A stretch of 56,839 nt of DNA from Burkholderiales bacterium (lineage in GTDB: Bacteria > Pseudomonadota > Gammaproteobacteria > Burkholderiales > Burkholderiaceae_C). The DNA lies in assembly GCA_013044035.1 (NCBI GenBank), contig JABEVE010000106.1, positions 1-56,839 of the forward strand, given 5' to 3'. The notes beneath the pieces were generated by a model. That model ran no database searches and was not told where the DNA came from. It worked only from the letters and a program-made list of their open reading frames with translations. Position numbers and translations under genes: made by a program. This document shows, piece by piece, positions 55,507-56,839 of the stretch. Position 1 is the first letter of the stretch. Every line of letters begins with the position of its first letter.

Positions 55507-56765
55507 CCTTCTCATGGGAAAATTGGGTTGTGGCACTGCAGGGGACGCAAGAGTCCCCGCTTCTTGACGATGGACAGCGGGCCTCGCTTGCTTGGATGGG
55601 GAAACGCCTGCCGCAAAGCGGCCTTGTGCTCGCCGACGAGGTCGGCACCGGCAAGACTCGCATCGCCTGCGCTGTGGTTCAGGCCGTGCTGAAGGTCAAC
55701 GGTCGTGCGGCAGTCGTCGTTCCGCATGGCTTGATGCACCAATGGCAGGAGGAGGCGAAGAAGCTGGGCATGCCGCCAGCCAAAACGTTCACTTCGGTGA
55801 GCGACTTCGTTGAGAAAGCAAAAGACCTCATCAAAAACGAGCAATCCAAGCTGTGGGACAGCATCGCCCCGAAACCAGACGCACCGGAATGGCTGTTGAT
55901 CTCTCACGGCTTTCGCTCGCCGCAAGTGCGTCAAGGCAAAAAACTTGCCGAATGGCGTGTAGCACTACCTTCCTACGTCCTCGCACAACTGTCTTCAAAA
56001 GCCGCACGAACAGACCGTCGGACACTGGTCGGCAAGCTGCTTGACGATCCGCACAAAGTGATTAAAAGCATTTCTGAAGAGATCGCTGACAGATTTGACA
56101 AAAAAGGCAGAGAAGTTCTTCGCAAGCGACTCGAAGAGTTGCCGCCGTATCGACGCGGCGGTGACAACAAGAGTTTGGCGGAAAACCTTCAGAACGGAGG
56201 ACGCGAAGTTGTCGAAAAACTCCTGGGCTACTGGCTTGGTGAATTCGACCTCCTCGTCATAGATGAGGCGCACAAGAGCAGAAGCGAAGTCGATGACCCT
56301 GATGACAAGACCACTGTAGTTTCGGGCTCCTTGCTCTCGCGCCTGGTCGATTCCATTTTGCGGCAGCCCCAGACCGGGCGGCGGCTTTGCCTTACGGCAA
56401 CGCCCATGGAACTCGAACCGTCGCAGTGGCTCGACCTCCTCAAGCGTGCGCGTAGCGACCTGAACGCAGTTGAAGTGAAAAAGAAAAAGACGGTGAAAGT
56501 GACGATTGAAGAATTTCAGGTCGCAACTCGCGACGCGGCGATCGCACCGGACGAATCGGAGCGCCTCGCCGAACTGATAAATGCGTCAAAGGCGTTTGAG
56601 GACATGCTCAAAGACTTTGTGACCCGGCGCAGGCGCAATGAAGACGAGATCATCCAACACTTCAGTTCGCGCCTAGGACAGTCGAATGGAAAACCCCACC
56701 CGCATCGGCGCTCCCGGCCATTACCGATTGGCTGGGCTGATGGGCGATGTCCCGGAATTTGTTGA
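55503..56765 (+). CDS. SNF2-type helicase, first half only
   Basis: A 420-residue reading frame with the N-terminal domain of a superfamily 2 (SNF2-like) helicase: motif I LADEVGTGKTRIACAVVQ, motif Ia VVPHGLMHQWQEEAKKLG, DEAH box LLVIDEAHKSRSE and motif III RLCLTATPMELEPSQ. The C-terminal helicase domain (motifs IV-VI) is absent: the frame ends at 56765 shortly after VTRRRRNEDEIIQHFSS, 74 bases before the window edge. Either the gene is interrupted (possible mobile intron just after the stop) or it is frameshifted. Its start overlaps the PLD stop by 4 bases. Lower-GC codon use matches the two genes before it. Confidence 0.8.
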   Translation: MTFSWENWVVALQGTQESPLLDDGQRASLAWMGKRLPQSGLVLADEVGTGKTRIACAVVQAVLKVNGRAAVVVPHGLMHQWQEEAKKLGMPPAKTFTSVSDFVEKAKDLIKNEQSKLWDSIAPKPDAPEWLLISHGFRSPQVRQGKKLAEWRVALPSYVLAQLSSKAARTDRRTLVGKLLDDPHKVIKSISEEIADRFDKKGREVLRKRLEELPPYRRGGDNKSLAENLQNGGREVVEKLLGYWLGEFDLLVIDEAHKSRSEVDDPDDKTTVVSGSLLSRLVDSILRQPQTGRRLCLTATPMELEPSQWLDLLKRARSDLNAVEVKKKKTVKVTIEEFQVATRDAAIAPDESERLAELINASKAFEDMLKDFVTRRRRNEDEIIQHFSSRLGQSNGKPHPHRRSRPLPIGWADGRCPGIC

Positions 56766-56772
56766 ACGGATA

Positions 56773-56839
56773 GTGTGAAGGTGGCGGCTCCTTTCGCCCG
56801 CATGAGAGCATGCGGGTGCCTCGCAAGCAAAGAAAGGAG
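56773..56839 (+). mobile_element. Candidate 5' end of a group II intron
   Basis: GTGTG at 56773-56777 fits the GUGYG start of group II introns. It is followed by a perfect 8-base stem CCCGCATG/CATGCGGG (56797-56804 with 56809-56816) with loop AGAG, of the kind found in intron domain I. It begins 7 bases after the premature end of the helicase frame. The window stops too soon to see a reverse transcriptase gene or domain V. Another mobile element or plain non-coding sequence would look the same at this length. Confidence 0.3.

Noticed and set aside
56685-56778. Short ORF beginning MENPTRIGAPGHYRLAGL as a separate gene
   Set aside because: Only 30 codons, no ribosome site and no recognised relative; more likely another frame of the broken helicase region.

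Overview
The window is high-GC DNA whose gene content and gene order look like a chromosome of a Burkholderiales-type betaproteobacterium (a Thiomonas-like relative is a guess). Signs are the blocks rplM-rpsI-argC-erpA, hemA-prfA-prmC-grxD-ubiX, tyrS with two M23 peptidases and anmK, and kynU-kynA. Most of it is core chromosome. No rRNA, tRNA or CRISPR array was recognised.

Layout. 1-6850 is a pyrimidine salvage and degradation operon on the + strand: a URC4/Urg3-like (DUF1688) protein cut by the window edge, upp, a RutR-like TetR regulator, cytosine deaminase, an NCS1 cytosine permease and a RutG-like NCS2 permease. 6863-9907 (- strand) holds a DnaQ/GIY-YIG nuclease fusion, a GIDE-domain membrane protein with an EF-hand loop, and LemA. 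10042-18508 is mostly housekeeping: ychF, a cold-shock gene, a fumarylpyruvate hydrolase-like gene, rarD, hemA, prfA, prmC, grxD and ubiX. 18544-21964 carries an OprB-like porin and a Trp-rich FecR-like secreted protein. 21965-22946 has no intact gene but contains the 5' remnant of panD. 22947-25548 is rplM, rpsI, argC and erpA. 25747-26354 is a lone integron-type gene cassette with an attC site. 26480-32161 is anmK, two M23 peptidases and tyrS. 32271-39230 contains a GlsB-type protein, an M20 hydrolase, kynU, kynA and surface-sugar genes (GT2, GtrA, GT39). 39340-42775 is bioA-bioD-bioF. 42800-48250 (- strand) is a molybdate/tungstate ABC transporter cluster ending in a ModE-like regulator with a textbook ModE operator upstream.

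48652-56839 is the accessory end: a two-domain AAA ATPase, a Cas4-like/DEDD nuclease fusion (DUF2779), then a lower-GC set of three genes joined by 4-base ATGA overlaps: an unrecognised 436-residue protein, a phospholipase D/Tdp1-like protein and an SNF2-type helicase. The helicase reading frame stops after its first half, close to a GTGTG sequence followed by a stem-loop that could be the 5' end of a group II intron. This last block is the best candidate for an undescribed, possibly anti-phage, system. The window ends before its other genes can be seen.
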